Shown: one piece after another, positions 37,648 to 47,964 of the stretch | Numbering within the stretch: the stretch's first letter is position 1 | How the letters are laid out: each line of letters starts with the position of its first letter | Notes under the pieces: model-generated | Seen by the model: only the letters and a program-made list of their open reading frames with translations | Told to the model about the DNA's origin: nothing | Database searches by the model: none | Assembly: GCA_038116745.1 (NCBI GenBank) | Contig: JAYODW010000001.1 | Location: forward strand, 62,001 to 126,000 | Direction: 5' to 3' | DNA length: 64,000 nt | From: JAYODW01 sp038116745 | GTDB taxonomy: Bacteria; Pseudomonadota; Gammaproteobacteria; Ga0077536 | Position numbers and translations under genes: made by a program

Positions 37648-38094
37648 ATGAGATCTACCCTGTACGAGCCCTTCGTAACCATGCGTCGCCTGCAGGACGA
37701 AATGAACCGCGCTTTTGGCAATGCCCAGTCCGGGACCGAGGACAGCTCGCATTCAGCTGTGAGCCAATGGTCGCCGGCGGTGGATGTCCATGAAGAGAAG
37801 GACCGGTTCCGTATCGTTGCCGATGTGCCCGGCGTCGCGCCTGAGGATATCGAGATAACGCTGGAAAACGGTGTCCTGACTATCTCCGGCGAGCGTCGTG
37901 CCGCGCAAGCGCCGAGCGGAGAGGGCAGCGCACGCCGGGTCGAGCGCGTCTACGGTGCGTTTTTCCGCCGCTTTTCTCTGCCGGATACAACAGACGGTGA
38001 TGCAGTGGAGGCGCGCTGCCATCACGGCGAGCTGGAGATCTGTATCCCGAAGAAAGCCCTGCCGAAGGCGCAGAAAATCAAGGTTGCGCACTGA
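37648..38094 (+). CDS. Small heat-shock protein, Hsp20 family
   Basis: A 148-residue alpha-crystallin-type holdase chaperone. The N-terminal helix region (LYEPFVTMRRLQDEMNRAFG) is followed by the alpha-crystallin domain starting WSPAVDVHEEKDRFRIVADVPGVAPEDIEITLENGVLTISGER (from WSPAVDV to LTISGER), then VERVYGAFFRRFSLPD and GELEICIPKK. The C-terminus PKAQKIKVAH contains an I-x-V anchor-like element. It is preceded by a sigma32-type promoter and is monocistronic, closed by a hairpin shared with the convergent MscS gene. Confidence 0.92.
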   Translation: MRSTLYEPFVTMRRLQDEMNRAFGNAQSGTEDSSHSAVSQWSPAVDVHEEKDRFRIVADVPGVAPEDIEITLENGVLTISGERRAAQAPSGEGSARRVERVYGAFFRRFSLPDTTDGDAVEARCHHGELEICIPKKALPKAQKIKVAH

Positions 38095-38110
38095 GCGCAG
38101 ACTGACGGAA

Positions 38111-38137
38111 GCCCCGGAGGGTTCAGCTCTCCGGGGC
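38111..38137. terminator. Bidirectional terminator-like hairpin between hsp20 and mscS
   Basis: GCCCCGGAG (38111-38119) pairs perfectly with CTCCGGGGC (38129-38137) around a nine-base loop. It lies 17 bases after the hsp20 stop and 35 bases beyond the convergent mscS stop. There is no T-run on the plus strand and only a short pyrimidine run on the minus strand, so termination may be weak or factor-assisted. Confidence 0.55.
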
Positions 38138-38171
38138 GACAGAGCGACGGTGGTCGGGAGTTGGACGTCGC

Positions 38172-38984
38172 TTAACCCGCCCCGCTCAAAGAGAGTGCTG
38201 CCAGCTTTGAGCCAGCGTCATCGAGCGCGCGGTAAATACGGTCATTGATTTTGTAGCTGGTCTCGAAATAGGCCGCGGACGGAATCCAGAAGCGGTACCC
38301 TACGACCACGGCGCCCGGTAAAAAATTCTCGATGCCGACCAGCGGTGGCGGAAGCGCGGAATCTTCAGAGGCTGCGGTCAGCTGCGCTCGGATGGCATCC
38401 GCTGCGGCGGTCGGATCACTCGTCGGGTCCAGATAAACACGCCCTTCGTAGAGACGGTTGGCGTAGGAATTCCGATGAATCTCGCCGACGATGTGTTTGT
38501 TTGGAATGATGATGTCTTCGCCGTCCTCGGCTTGAAGATGGGTCGTGGCGAGATCGATGCTGGATACGATCCCGGAGCAGCCCTGCACTGAAATCGTGTC
38601 CCCCACTCTGAACATGCGGGTCAGAATAATGACCAGTCCCGCACCATAATTTGATACCGGGCCCTGAATAGCGAAGCTGGCACCGACCGCCAGACCACCG
38701 ATCGCGGCGATGAGGGGTGTGATGCTGATCCCCAGTTTGGACAAGGCGATGACGGCGAACATCACGATGACCACGAGACGCGCTGCGCTGGCCATCAGCT
38801 GCCGCAACGTAATGTCGACCTGCCGTTTTTCCAGGACATTCAACAGCAGGCGCGATACCCAGCCGCCGCAGATCAGGCCCGCCAGCAGGATGATCACCGC
38901 GCCCGTGATCTGGAACGCGTAGACGACGAGGAAATCGATAATCAGGGAATAGATGTGCTGAACTGTCTCAAGCTCTTTTTCCAC
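38172..38984 (-). CDS. Small-conductance mechanosensitive channel (MscS family)
   Basis: A 270-residue inner-membrane channel protecting against osmotic downshock. Three membrane segments lie at about 18-40, 62-85 and 88-112. TM3 reads ITPLIAAIGGLAVGASFAIQGPVSNYGAGLVII (from IGGLAVGASFAIQG on), with the Gly/Ala packing pattern and a Gln-Gly pore bend typical of MscS. The beta domain starts RVGDTISVQGCSGIVSSIDL, then IIIPNKHIVGEIHRN, and the C-terminal alpha/beta domain follows. The length is close to E. coli MscS (286). It is transcribed alone towards hsp20. Confidence 0.9.
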   Translation of the reverse strand: MEKELETVQHIYSLIIDFLVVYAFQITGAVIILLAGLICGGWVSRLLLNVLEKRQVDITLRQLMASAARLVVIVMFAVIALSKLGISITPLIAAIGGLAVGASFAIQGPVSNYGAGLVIILTRMFRVGDTISVQGCSGIVSSIDLATTHLQAEDGEDIIIPNKHIVGEIHRNSYANRLYEGRVYLDPTSDPTAAADAIRAQLTAASEDSALPPPLVGIENFLPGAVVVGYRFWIPSAAYFETSYKINDRIYRALDDAGSKLAALSLSGAG

Positions 38985-39048
38985 TTATCTGCTCCGTATC
39001 TTGGGAATGCACGCCCTGCCCGTTCTGCGGGGCATCTTGGCCGGGCGG

Positions 39049-40524
<1,476 letters not shown>

Positions 40525-40602
40525 GAGGCGTATCTCCGGCGGAGCGGCAGGCGGCCGGGAAGTCCCGGACGGCACCCCCAGCTCTCAGCGCGTCCTGGGA
40601 TC

Positions 40603-42675
40603 TCAAAGGACTGCCTCGACCGCGACACGCGAATCGTGGAAAGCGGCACCACCGGCTGGCGCAGCGGGGTCTGACCCCGTCAGTGCGTTGATTCCCAGTC
40701 CCCCCGGGTGCGCCGAGTTCGGCCAGATGCTTTCAGCGATGACTGTGCCGGGCTGCAGCCCTGGGAAAACTTCGGCGTGCAGCTCGACCTCGCCGCGGAC
40801 GTTGCTCAGGCGCACCGGATCGCCGTTTCTCACCCCGAGCCGAGCGGCATCCTGGGGATGCAGCAGCAGACCAGGGCGGGACTCGCGCCTGCGCGAGGTC
40901 GGGGTCTCCGTGAATGAGGAGTTGAGAAAGTGTCGGGCGGGTGCAGTGACCAGGCGGAACGGATGAACACTTGAGGTGCTTTCTATCTGCGACCAGTGGT
41001 CAGGCAGGTCGGGCATGGTGGCGATGAGTTCGTCAGGAACACTCTCGGCCGTGCGCAAAGCCTTCCAGTCCGCTGCGAAGTGCCAGCGACGGTCTGCGTG
41101 CCCGAAACCGTCAAGGAAGTGCGCAGCGCGGAAGTCCGGCTGAACGTCAAACCATTTGGCACGGGTCAGTGCGTCAACACCCTCCCAGCCCGAAGCGAGG
41201 AGGGTTTCGTCGACGATCTCTAGTGCAGTGAGTTGAAATCCGCGATGTTCCGCGCCTAGGCGCGCCGCCAGTGCGCAGAGCACTTCGTGGTTGGAACGGC
41301 ACTCGCCGGGCGGCTCGATGATCTGCGGTCCGAGCTGGATATGCTGATGCCCACCGGCCTGGTAGAGGTCATCGTGCTCAAGGAACATGGTCGCGGGCAG
41401 GACGATATCCGCCATGCGCGCCGTTTCAGTCATGAACTGTTCATGCACGCAGACGAACAGATCGTCGCGCGCGAAGCCGCGCTGCACCACGTTAAGGTCA
41501 GGTGCGACCGACAGCGGGTTAGTGTTCTGGATCAGCATCGCCGTGACCGGCGGCCCTCCCTTGAGCGCATCCGGCTGTCCGGTCAGGACTTCGCCGATGC
41601 GTGACTGGTCGAGCATGCGGATGGCGTGGTCACGCTGGTCGAGTCCTTCGATAAGCGTCTTATCCCAGTGATAGATTCCGCCATTGTTATAAAAAGCGCC
41701 CCCACCGGGATGCCGCCAGGCGCCCGTGACCGCGACGATCGAGGCCGCGGCGTGCATGTTCACCGCGCCATTCCGCTGCCGGGTAAAGCCATAGCCGAGA
41801 CGCAGGAAAGTCCGTGGCGTTCGGCCGATCAGTCCGGCGAGCTGCTCAATCTGTTCGACCGGTACGCCGCTCAGTGCGCTGGCCCAGGCGGGGGTACGGT
41901 CAGCAAGATGTGCTTCGAGGCGTTGCGGACAGTCGGTGTATTCCGCGAGATACGCGCGGTCGGCATGGCCGTCGCGGAACAGGATGTGCATCAGGGCACA
42001 GGCAAGCGCGCCATCGGTACCCGGTCGGACGCAGACGAACAGGTCAGCCTGCTTCGCCGTGGCGTTTTCGTACACGTCGATCACCACGATTTTGGTGCCG
42101 CGCGCCCGTCTGGCAGCAAGCGCGTGGCTCATGACGTTGACCTGTGTTGAGGCAGCGTTGGTTCCCCAGATCACAATCACATCCGATTCGCGCATCTCCC
42201 GCGGATCGACACCCGACAGGCGTCCTGCTCCGGCCATCCAGCCGCTCAGCGCCAGCGTGTTGCAGATGGTCGAATGCTGTCCGGAGTAGCGCTTGCTATG
42301 GCGCAGGCGATTGATGCCGTCGCGCATGACCAGTCCCATGGTCCCCGCGTAGTAGTAGGGCCAGACGCTCTCGCTGCCGTACGCTTTTTCGGCCGCCAGG
42401 AACGCCTCAGCGACCTGGTCCAGGGCCGTATCCCAACTGATCCGTTCGAAATCGCCGGAACCTTTGCTGCCCTTTCGCCGCAGCGGATAGAGCAGGCGAT
42501 CCGGGTGGTGAGCACGCTCAGCGTAACGCGCAACTTTGCTGCAGATGACACCCTGGGTATAGCTGTTCGCCTGTGCACCGCGTACCCGCCCGATGCGGGT
42601 GGGGCTGAGCTGCTCTACTTCCAGAGCACAGGTTGACGGACAGTCGTGCGGGCAGGCCGAGTTGAGCCAGGTCAT
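40603..42675 (-). CDS. Molybdopterin (bis-MGD) oxidoreductase, stand-alone catalytic subunit 1
   Basis: A 690-residue member of the DMSO-reductase superfamily. The N-terminal [4Fe-4S] site is Cys8, Cys12, Cys16 and Cys45 (ACPHDCPSTC...VICSK). Cys138 in QHSTICNTLAL is the likely molybdenum or tungsten ligand. Molybdopterin contacts include VIWGTNAAST, IQNTNPLSVAPD and MADIVLPATMFLEHDD, and the C-terminal domain begins PGLLLHPQDAARLGVRNGDPV. There is no Tat signal, so it should be cytoplasmic, and no iron-sulfur or membrane partner is encoded nearby. A GAGGAG lies seven bases before ATG 42675. It is divergent, by 66 bases, from an alpha/beta hydrolase. The substrate is unknown. Confidence 0.88.
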   Translation of the reverse strand: MTWLNSACPHDCPSTCALEVEQLSPTRIGRVRGAQANSYTQGVICSKVARYAERAHHPDRLLYPLRRKGSKGSGDFERISWDTALDQVAEAFLAAEKAYGSESVWPYYYAGTMGLVMRDGINRLRHSKRYSGQHSTICNTLALSGWMAGAGRLSGVDPREMRESDVIVIWGTNAASTQVNVMSHALAARRARGTKIVVIDVYENATAKQADLFVCVRPGTDGALACALMHILFRDGHADRAYLAEYTDCPQRLEAHLADRTPAWASALSGVPVEQIEQLAGLIGRTPRTFLRLGYGFTRQRNGAVNMHAAASIVAVTGAWRHPGGGAFYNNGGIYHWDKTLIEGLDQRDHAIRMLDQSRIGEVLTGQPDALKGGPPVTAMLIQNTNPLSVAPDLNVVQRGFARDDLFVCVHEQFMTETARMADIVLPATMFLEHDDLYQAGGHQHIQLGPQIIEPPGECRSNHEVLCALAARLGAEHRGFQLTALEIVDETLLASGWEGVDALTRAKWFDVQPDFRAAHFLDGFGHADRRWHFAADWKALRTAESVPDELIATMPDLPDHWSQIESTSSVHPFRLVTAPARHFLNSSFTETPTSRRRESRPGLLLHPQDAARLGVRNGDPVRLSNVRGEVELHAEVFPGLQPGTVIAESIWPNSAHPGGLGINALTGSDPAAPAGGAAFHDSRVAVEAVL

Positions 42676-42741
42676 GACGGGACTCCTCATCGAGAGTGAC
42701 AGGTTACACTGCCGCCCCGCGGAACTGGAACGAACGTCGCC

Positions 42742-43587
42742 ATGGAGCAAATGCATTCGGTAGTCGGTGGCGGTGGTCTGAGGCTGAACGTCGGCGAGTG
42801 GGGTAACCCTCAGGGTCCCTGCATTCTGTTTGTCCACGGCTGGTCGCAGACTTATATGACCTGGCTAAAGCAGCTGGACGGCGCGCTGGCTGAAAAGTAC
42901 CGGCTGGTTGCCTTTGATCTGCGCGGCCACGGCATGTCTGAGGCACCACGCGAGCAGGCGGCTTACACCGACAGCCGCCTGTGGGCGGAAGACGTCAAAG
43001 CAGTCATCGAGAGTCTCTCACTCACCCAGCCGCTTCTCGTCGGCTGGTCGTATGCCGGTCTCGTGATCACGGACTATCTGCGGCGCTACGGAGATGAGTC
43101 GGTTGCGGGCGTTAATTTCGTTGGCGCGGCGGTCGTGCTTAATGAGCAGGCGCTCGGACCGCTCATCGGTCCAGGATTCTTCGAGATTTTCGCCCGTGCA
43201 ACCGGCGGCGATCTGGAAGAGAGCATCGACGCGATGCGCGAGTTTGTTGACCGCTGTTTTGCTGCAAAGCTCTCAAGGAAAGACTACGAGCGCACGCTGT
43301 GCTGGAACATGACAGTGCGTCCGGACGTCCGTGCGAGCCTGGCTGCGCGCGATCTCGACGCGTCTGATGTGCTGCGGGCGCTGAAGAAGCCCGTGCTGGT
43401 AACCCAGGGGCGGCAGGACGAAACCGTGCTGCCGGCCATGGCCGAACTGATCCAGTCCTGCTGCCCGCACGCGACGGTTTCCTGGTACGAAGAATCAGCG
43501 CATGGTCCGTTTATCGAGGAGGCGGAGCGTTTCAATCAGGAACTGGATGAATTTGCCGCATTTGCAGCTGCCCGAGGCGCTGCCTGA
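42742..43587 (+). CDS. Alpha/beta hydrolase (Ser nucleophile)
   Basis: A 281-residue alpha/beta hydrolase. HGWSQTYMTW after strand 3 forms the oxyanion region, Ser103 in LLVGWSYAGLV is the nucleophile, Asp in VTQGRQDETVLP and His in EESAHGPFIEE complete the triad. It resembles the haloperoxidase/esterase group rather than epoxide hydrolases, because the nucleophile is Ser. Transcribed with the sulfurtransferase gene 39 bases downstream. The substrate is unknown, but the position between two molybdoenzyme genes suggests a role in the same catabolic block. Confidence 0.83.
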   Translation: MEQMHSVVGGGGLRLNVGEWGNPQGPCILFVHGWSQTYMTWLKQLDGALAEKYRLVAFDLRGHGMSEAPREQAAYTDSRLWAEDVKAVIESLSLTQPLLVGWSYAGLVITDYLRRYGDESVAGVNFVGAAVVLNEQALGPLIGPGFFEIFARATGGDLEESIDAMREFVDRCFAAKLSRKDYERTLCWNMTVRPDVRASLAARDLDASDVLRALKKPVLVTQGRQDETVLPAMAELIQSCCPHATVSWYEESAHGPFIEEAERFNQELDEFAAFAAARGAA

Positions 43588-43626
43588 AACCTGAAACGCC
43601 CCACGATTAAGTAAAGGAAGAGTTCA

Positions 43627-44499
43627 ATGAAACTTGATGGACCACTGGTCTCTACGGCCTGGCTGGCAGAGCATCTGAACGCTCCGGAGATCCGGATCTT
43701 CGATACGACAATTTATCTGCGCCATCGGAGTGATGGTTTCGGCTATCTCCCCGAGAGCGGTCGCGCGGAGTGGGAGCAGGAGCATATCCCCGGCGCCGGC
43801 TTTCTGGATGTGGCCGGAGAGCTTTCTGATCCTGATGCCGGACTGCCGTTCATGATGCCACCGGCAGATGTATTTGCAGCGACGATGGCCGCCAGGGGCG
43901 TCGCTGACGATACAGCTGTCGTTCTCTACAACAAGGGTTTCCCGATGTGGTCCACCCGGGTGTGGTGGATGCTGCGCTCAATCGGCTTCGATAACGTCGC
44001 GGTACTTAACGGGGGATGGGAGAAATGGCAGCGTGAAAGTCGGCCGGTATCTGCCGAGCAGCCTGTGCATGCGCAGGGGAAACTCAGCGTCGCTTTCCGT
44101 CCGGAGATGTGGGTGAATAAATCCCGCATGCTCGAGGTTGTCGATGGCGACGGGACGGTCACGCTGAATGCGCTGTCCCCGGAGGTGTTCACTGGTGATA
44201 AGAATCAGTACGGACGCCCCGGCCACCTGCCGAATACACATAACGTTTTCTACGGCAGCCTGATCAACCCGGAAACCGGCGAGTTCCGCACGCCTGACGA
44301 GCTGGCGCCCATGTTTGCCGCAAGCGGTGCGCTCGAGGCAGACAGGGTCATCACCTACTGCGGCGGCGGGATCTCGGCGACGATGGACTGCCTGGCCCTG
44401 GTGCAGTGCGGCCAGGCCAATATCGCGGTCTACGACGGCTCCATGTCAGAGTGGGTGCGCGACGAAGAGCTGCCGCTCAAGCTCGGCGCAGCGCCGTAA
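43627..44499 (+). CDS. Sulfurtransferase, 3-mercaptopyruvate/thiosulfate type (tandem rhodanese)
   Basis: A 290-residue two-domain rhodanese. The N-terminal inactive domain runs from LVSTAWLAEHL to about residue 140, with EWEQEHIPGAGFLDV and VVLYNKGFPMWSTRVWWMLR. The C-terminal domain has active Cys245 in ITYCGGGISATMD. Most SseA enzymes have a CGSGVTA-type loop, so the neutral glycine-rich loop leaves the choice between mercaptopyruvate and thiosulfate open. It could feed persulfide to the nearby molybdoenzymes, as sulfurated Moco is needed by that family, or act in thiosulfate metabolism. AAAGGAAG lies ten bases before the ATG at 43627. Confidence 0.85.
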   Translation: MKLDGPLVSTAWLAEHLNAPEIRIFDTTIYLRHRSDGFGYLPESGRAEWEQEHIPGAGFLDVAGELSDPDAGLPFMMPPADVFAATMAARGVADDTAVVLYNKGFPMWSTRVWWMLRSIGFDNVAVLNGGWEKWQRESRPVSAEQPVHAQGKLSVAFRPEMWVNKSRMLEVVDGDGTVTLNALSPEVFTGDKNQYGRPGHLPNTHNVFYGSLINPETGEFRTPDELAPMFAASGALEADRVITYCGGGISATMDCLALVQCGQANIAVYDGSMSEWVRDEELPLKLGAAP

Positions 44500-44522
44500 A
44501 CGACGCTGCGCCGGGCGGCCAC

Positions 44523-44879
44523 TCAGGATTTCTCCGGCCACACCTCGTTCAGGCTGCGCATGGCGCCCACGGCGTTAGGCCAGCCGGCGTAGTGCGCCGC
44601 ATGGGTGGCCATTTCAACCAGCTTCTCCCGCGGGATGCCGAGCCGCTTCGCGGCCGCAAAATGAAAGCGCTGCTCTGGTTCGCGGGCCAGCGCCACAAGG
44701 ATGGTGCAGGTCACGAGGGAGCGCTCCTGCAAGGACAGGGCGTCACCCTGCCAGACGTCGCCGAACAGGTGTTCCAGGGTGTAGTCGCGGAAACGTTCCG
44801 GGAACGCGTTGACCCCGTCCGGGTTGCCGCACAGCGCCTCAAGCAGCGCTCGACCTTTCTCTTTTTTCTCGTCGCTCAT
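44523..44879 (-). CDS. Carboxymuconolactone decarboxylase (CMD/AhpD) family protein
   Basis: A 118-residue helical protein with one CMD domain: LSLQERSLVTCTILVALAREPEQRFHFAAAKRLGIPREKLVEMATHAAHYAGWPNAVGAMRSL, cited here as three conserved blocks (LQERSLVTCTILVAL, AKRLGIPREKLVEM, AAHYAGWPNAVGAM). It lacks the CxxC of AhpD, so it fits the gamma-carboxymuconolactone decarboxylase-like branch, with His in HAAHYAGWP as the possible catalytic residue. Upstream is a GGAGG ribosome site. It is last in a minus-strand series with an epoxide-hydrolase-like gene and the second molybdoenzyme, separated from the former by 74 bases that contain a 20-base palindrome. Confidence 0.83.
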   Translation of the reverse strand: MSDEKKEKGRALLEALCGNPDGVNAFPERFRDYTLEHLFGDVWQGDALSLQERSLVTCTILVALAREPEQRFHFAAAKRLGIPREKLVEMATHAAHYAGWPNAVGAMRSLNEVWPEKS

Positions 44880-44910
44880 CGGGATGGTTCCTCCATCTCA
44901 GGTTGAAGAA

Positions 44911-44930
44911 GCTTCACGCGCGCGTGAAGC
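44911..44930. promoter_or_regulatory. Perfect 20-base palindrome upstream of the CMD gene
   Basis: GCTTCACGCGCGCGTGAAGC is identical to its own reverse complement. It sits 31 bases before the CMD start, between two minus-strand genes. It could be an operator for a dimeric repressor or an intercistronic hairpin (ten pairs, but with no free loop unless the centre opens). Confidence 0.5.
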
Positions 44931-44953
44931 AGGCCAGGTTCCGCCGTGCACGC

Positions 44954-45826
44954 TCAGGCGCAGCGGGCAAAGAATTCGAGCAGCGCATCGGCCAGTGCTT
45001 GCGGCCGCTCCTCCGGGATCCAGTGACCGGCACCTTCGATGACACCACCGGTCACGTTGTCAGCCACCCGGCGGCAGCTCTCCAGCACTTCCGTTCCGCG
45101 ACCCCAGCCATCGGTGCCGCCGAGCGCGAGCACGGGCATTGGCAGTTTGCCGGCGCGCAGAGCCAGGGTGTTCTGCTCAATGTCCCGGGGCAGGTTGCGG
45201 TAGTACTCGAACCCGGCGCGCAGTGCAGCAGGTTCCTGGTACGTACGTAGATACTCAGCAACGGCTTCGTCTGACACTGCATCAGGGCTTGCGCCGTAGT
45301 TGGTGTAGAACCAGCCCAGGTACAGCGCTTCGCGCCCGGCGATCAGCGCTTCAGGCAGGTCTGCAGTGCAATGAAATGCATGATGCCAGCGCCGCCCGCC
45401 CTGGCTGATGTCGGCAGCACCGTCACCGGGAATAGCGACATCGATGACCGCCAGTCCGCGCACCGTCTGGCGATGGGCTGCGGCAAGACTGAAGGCGACC
45501 GGGCCGCCCCAGTCGTGGCCGACCGCAATGAAGTGCGGCAGCTGCAGGTGCTCGGCCATCAGGCGCCAGATGTCTGCAGCCAGAGTCTCGGTGTCATAGC
45601 CCCCAGCAGGTCGGGATGAGTCGCCGAGGCCTCTCAGATCCGGCGCGATAACCCGGTAATGCGGGCTCAGCAGCGGTATGACCAGGCGCCACTCAAACCA
45701 GCTCTGTGGCCAGCCGTGCAGGAGCACGACGGGCTCACCAGCCCCAGCGCTCACATAATGCAGGCGTACGCCTTCCAGTTCTGCGTGGGCGTGGTCCAGC
45801 GGCGTGGACCCGCTGTCCGTTGTCAC
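44954..45826 (-). CDS. Epoxide-hydrolase-type alpha/beta hydrolase (Asp nucleophile)
   Basis: A 290-residue hydrolase. HGWPQSWFEWRLVIPLL gives the HGxP oxyanion motif of soluble epoxide hydrolases. AVGHDWGGPVAFSLA carries an Asp nucleophile, and GAGHWIPEERP the catalytic His. The lid helices (WHHAFHCTADLPEALIAGREALYLGWFYTNYG) contain Tyr residues that could polarise an epoxide; haloalkane dehalogenase is the alternative. The GTG start (45826) overlaps the stop of the second molybdoenzyme gene as GTGA, so the two are translationally coupled and likely act on the same pathway. Confidence 0.83.
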   Translation of the reverse strand: MTTDSGSTPLDHAHAELEGVRLHYVSAGAGEPVVLLHGWPQSWFEWRLVIPLLSPHYRVIAPDLRGLGDSSRPAGGYDTETLAADIWRLMAEHLQLPHFIAVGHDWGGPVAFSLAAAHRQTVRGLAVIDVAIPGDGAADISQGGRRWHHAFHCTADLPEALIAGREALYLGWFYTNYGASPDAVSDEAVAEYLRTYQEPAALRAGFEYYRNLPRDIEQNTLALRAGKLPMPVLALGGTDGWGRGTEVLESCRRVADNVTGGVIEGAGHWIPEERPQALADALLEFFARCA

Positions 45827-47838
45827 GCCAGCGAGACCTCGACGAGCGTCGAGTGCACGCTCGTGCTGTCGCCCATATCCGCGCACTCAGGAATGTGCAG
45901 ATGGTTGACCGTGGTCGCGTCGGGCTCCAGGACCGGCCAGCGTCCCTTGTAGGAGACCAGGGTGCCGGGTTGGACATCGGTGTCTACGGTGGCCACCAGG
46001 ACCAGTTCGCCGCCGGCATTATGGAGGCGCAGCCTCGTGCCCTCCTGACACTTGAGATGCTCGGCGTCCGAGGGGCTCAGGTGTACGCTCGCAGGTCCGC
46101 TGCGCGCCGCGATGTTGTCGTCGTTTGCGTAGGAATCGTTCAGACGCCAGCGGGAAGCGGGCGTGAGGAGTCGATAGTGTCCGTGCGGGGGCGGTGCGTC
46201 GGCCCAGGGCTGTGGCGTCGGCGGCAGGCCCATCTCCTGCGCCTGTTGAGACGCGATCTCGATGCGCCCGCTCGGGGTGTCAAAACAATGCGCGGACCAG
46301 GGGATGAAAATGTCCTCGGAGACGCTTGCGAAGCCGCGCCGCTGCAGTTCCGCGTAATCGAAACCGGGGTTCCACTGGCGCATAAGCGCATCAATCAGCT
46401 CGCTGTCTGCAGCGAACAGGGCAGGCTCGCTGAGCTGCATGGCGGCTGCCAGGCGACGGAAAATTTCCGTGTTCGGCAGGGATTCGCCAAGCGGCTCTCG
46501 AACCTTGGTCTGGCTGCCCATGTGGAGATGGAAATAGCTGAACGTGAGGTCGTCAAACTCAAGAAAACCCGCAGCCGGGAGCACGATATCCGCGTGGCGC
46601 ACGCTGTCAGTCATGAACACATCGCTTGCCACAACGAACAGGTCCTCGCGGGCGAGGGCGCGACGCAGGTGATGCTGCGCCGGGGCGGAGGCCAGCGGGT
46701 TGGTGTTCCATATGAAAAACACCTGAAACTCATCACTGGCTTCGAGCCGCTCGGCAAGGTGCATGTGGCTCACGGCGGGCGGTGTGCTGCGAGCCAGATC
46801 GCCACCGCCGAGCCAATCCAGATCGAGTCCGGCGACTATCGGGGCGACGTTAAGATACGAAATGCCCGCGCCGGGCTTGCCGAGGTTGCCGGTGAGTGCA
46901 GGTAGCAGCCCCACCGCGCGCATGATGTTGCCGCCGCTTTTCTGCCGCTGCAGTCCCTGGCCGCACCAGAGCAGCGCGGGGCCGGAACCGTACCAGGCGG
47001 CGGCCCGTTCGATATCTCCAGCAGGGACCCCCGTCTGACGTTCACCCCAGGCCGGATCGGCAGACGCGATAGCGCTGGCGACCTGCTCAAAACCGACCGT
47101 GTGGTCGGCGATGAAGGCGCGATCAAATTTCCCGTCACGCTGCAGGCAGTGCAGCAGGCTGAAAGCCAGCGCGGCGTCGCTGCCGGGCCGCGGCTGTAGA
47201 TGGAGCGTCGCGCGGCGGGCGGTCTCGGTCTTGATCGGATCAACCACAATTACCGGACCCGGCGCCTCGCCCAGCCAGTGCTCGTGCGCATGTGGTGCAG
47301 AGTGAGACGGGTTCGCGCCCCACACCAGTACGCAGGCAGTGTCTTTGATCGTGCGCGGGTCGAACCCCACCACCGAGCTGCCGAACAGAAGTGTCCAGGC
47401 GGTATGGCCTGCGGCATTGCAGATCGTATCCGGGTCGACCTCGGTGCAGCCGAGATGCCGGAACAGCCGATTGGGAAAGAGATAGGCAAGGAGAGCCAGG
47501 GTGCCGGAGTAGTGCGTGTGCAGAATGGACTGCGCGCCATGCGTGTTACACGCTGTCATCATACGGTCGGCCACGGTATTGAGCGCCTCGTCCCAGGAGA
47601 TCTGCGTGAAGGCGCCGCTGCCGCGCGGTCCGCTGCGTTTCAGTGGATGCAGCAGTCGTGCCGATGGCTCCTGCCAGACGCCGTTGTAGGCCAGGGCACA
47701 CTTGCTGCACAGTTTTCCGCGGCTGACTGGATGATCAGGATCGCCCAGGACGCGGAAGCGGCCGCCATCGCGCGGTTCGACGAGCATGCCGCAGCCGTCA
47801 TAGCAGTCGCGCGGACAGTTGGTTCTGATGGGGGTCAT
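45823..47838 (-). CDS. Molybdopterin (bis-MGD) oxidoreductase, stand-alone catalytic subunit 2
   Basis: A 671-residue DMSO-reductase-superfamily enzyme, clearly divergent from the first one. The [4Fe-4S] cluster is bound by Cys8, Cys12, Cys16 and Cys44 (NCPRDCYDGC...KLCSK), and Cys140 in DPDTICNAAGH is the likely Mo/W ligand. VLVWGANPSHSAPH, FFIWNTNPLASAPAQH, RHADIVLPAAGFLEFDDL and SVHLSPSDAEHLKCQEG follow the expected order. There is no Tat signal and no electron-transfer partner beside it. ATG 47838 has AGGAA 11 bases upstream. The next gene, an epoxide-hydrolase-like enzyme, overlaps its stop. The reaction is unknown. Confidence 0.88.
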   Translation of the reverse strand: MTPIRTNCPRDCYDGCGMLVEPRDGGRFRVLGDPDHPVSRGKLCSKCALAYNGVWQEPSARLLHPLKRSGPRGSGAFTQISWDEALNTVADRMMTACNTHGAQSILHTHYSGTLALLAYLFPNRLFRHLGCTEVDPDTICNAAGHTAWTLLFGSSVVGFDPRTIKDTACVLVWGANPSHSAPHAHEHWLGEAPGPVIVVDPIKTETARRATLHLQPRPGSDAALAFSLLHCLQRDGKFDRAFIADHTVGFEQVASAIASADPAWGERQTGVPAGDIERAAAWYGSGPALLWCGQGLQRQKSGGNIMRAVGLLPALTGNLGKPGAGISYLNVAPIVAGLDLDWLGGGDLARSTPPAVSHMHLAERLEASDEFQVFFIWNTNPLASAPAQHHLRRALAREDLFVVASDVFMTDSVRHADIVLPAAGFLEFDDLTFSYFHLHMGSQTKVREPLGESLPNTEIFRRLAAAMQLSEPALFAADSELIDALMRQWNPGFDYAELQRRGFASVSEDIFIPWSAHCFDTPSGRIEIASQQAQEMGLPPTPQPWADAPPPHGHYRLLTPASRWRLNDSYANDDNIAARSGPASVHLSPSDAEHLKCQEGTRLRLHNAGGELVLVATVDTDVQPGTLVSYKGRWPVLEPDATTVNHLHIPECADMGDSTSVHSTLVEVSLA

Positions 47839-47964
47839 GCTGTAGGTTCCTGACGCGGCGGGTCGCGGCATCAGAACACAGGGCCGAACGTGGCGGCAAT
47901 GACCGCTCGGCCGGCCGTGGAACCTGTCTTGGTTTGTTCATCCCCGGTAGATGGAGACACGCTC

